This document shows, piece by piece, positions 6,151 through 6,367 of a DNA stretch of 6,367 bases; the first letter of the stretch is position 1; each line of letters opens with the position of its first letter. The stretch comes from Flavobacteriaceae bacterium (lineage in GTDB: Bacteria > Bacteroidota > Bacteroidia > Flavobacteriales > Flavobacteriaceae). The stretch spans positions 1-6,367 of the forward strand of contig JALRDC010000062.1 of NCBI GenBank assembly GCA_023262245.1. Direction: 5' to 3'. The notes under the pieces are model-generated. The model saw only the letters and a program-made list of their open reading frames with translations, made no database searches and was not told the origin of the DNA. Position numbers and translations under genes: made by a program.

Positions 6151-6158
6151 CAAAATTA
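6151..6158 (-). promoter_or_regulatory. Candidate -7 promoter element of the metal-regulator gene
   Basis: Minus-strand TAATTTTG (6158 down to 6151) matches all fixed bases of the Bacteroidota -7 consensus TAnnTTTG. It lies 18 bp before the ATG at 6132. No TTG was found at the expected -33 spacing, where the imperfect operator copy (6177-6193) lies instead. Confidence 0.42.
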
Positions 6159-6176
6159 AAAAATATTGCATTATAA

Positions 6177-6216
6177 TTTTCGTTATCGTTAAATTAATTT
6201 TTCGTTATTACGAAAA
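6177..6216. promoter_or_regulatory. Candidate operator pair for the DtxR/MntR-type regulator
   Basis: TTTTCGT (6199-6205), the spacer TATT, and ACGAAAA (6210-6216) form a perfect 18-bp inverted repeat. The same left half, TTTTCGTTAT, recurs at 6177-6186 with a degenerate right side (CGTTAAA, 6187-6193). The copies are 22 bp apart, about two helical turns, and the nearer one covers the -33 region of the proposed promoter. This fits binding by a dimeric repressor, most simply autoregulation by the adjacent gene. The link is inferred from position and symmetry only. Confidence 0.45.
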
Positions 6217-6252
6217 TATTATTAATAATAATCTAGTATTCAATTATTTAAA

Positions 6253-6367
6253 CTAGATACTCCTATTCATCAAATAAAAAGCTAATGATTTAAGTTCTTG
6301 CTTATTTTGAGAATCGACAGCTATTTGATCTAAAGAGTCGTAAGCTCGATTGGTATAGTGCTCAATC
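6253..6367 (-). CDS. Polyprenyl synthetase family protein (C-terminal end only)
   Basis: Only the last 37 codons and the TAG (6255-6253) are inside the window; the gene enters from the right edge. The tail reads IEHYTNRAYDSLDQI then KQELKSLAFYLMNRSI. It shows the closing helical pattern of long-chain trans-prenyl diphosphate synthases (A..Y...A...L, then L..L..Y...R). These enzymes condense isopentenyl diphosphate units to make quinone or lipid-carrier side chains. The diagnostic DDxxD motifs would lie outside the window, so the call depends on tail resemblance alone. It ends 120 bp before the metal-regulator start, with that gene's promoter and operator region in between. Confidence 0.55.
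   Translation of the reverse strand, partial: IEHYTNRAYDSLDQIAVDSQNKQELKSLAFYLMNRSI

Noticed and set aside
6217..6230. A perfect 14-bp palindrome TATTATTAATAATA next to the proposed operator.
   Set aside because: It is pure A/T in a very AT-rich spacer, where such symmetry arises easily; no extra support.

Overview
The window looks like a chromosomal segment of a Bacteroidota bacterium, most likely a flavobacterium. The evidence is AT-rich DNA, a gliding-motility-type C-terminal (CHU_C, type B) secretion domain next to a PorP/SprF-family gene, a CarboxypepD_reg-like secreted protein, a DUF2141 protein, and candidate promoters of the Bacteroidota TAnnTTTG type instead of clear Shine-Dalgarno signals.

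Left part (1-856, all minus strand): the 5' end of a PorP/SprF-type type IX secretion gene runs off the window at position 1. Upstream of it lies the 3' part of a large cell-surface protein (thrombospondin-type-3 calcium repeats plus the type B sorting domain). That gene is decapitated: at about 703-728 it is joined, out of frame, to the first ~47 codons of a Crp/Fnr-type regulator. Either a deletion or a chimeric assembly explains this, and it is the strangest spot in the window.

Centre (941-4142, plus strand): three translationally coupled genes. They are a compact NAD-dependent sugar-nucleotide epimerase/dehydratase, an RmlA-type glucose-1-phosphate thymidylyltransferase (ATGA overlap), and an exported 496-residue CarboxypepD_reg-like protein of unknown function (TAATG overlap). 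The first two probably make an activated sugar for surface polysaccharide. The operon converges on the next gene with only 2 bp between stop codons and a hairpin at the meeting point.

Right part (4145-6132, minus strand): a metal-homeostasis cluster transcribed as DtxR/MntR-family regulator, then ZIP-family divalent metal transporter, then exported DUF2141 protein (ATGA overlap with the ZIP gene). The regulator has a perfect 7-4-7 inverted repeat and an imperfect copy 22 bp away upstream, probably its operator. A two-part hairpin lies between the regulator and transporter genes. At the right edge is the last 37 codons of what looks like a polyprenyl synthetase.

There is no RNA gene, CRISPR array, insertion sequence or other mobile element that I can see, and no gene-free stretch above 300 bases. 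I do not find a convincing new multi-gene system. The points worth checking are the gene junction, the operator pair, the intergenic hairpin and the compact epimerase/RmlA pair tied to an uncharacterised exported protein.
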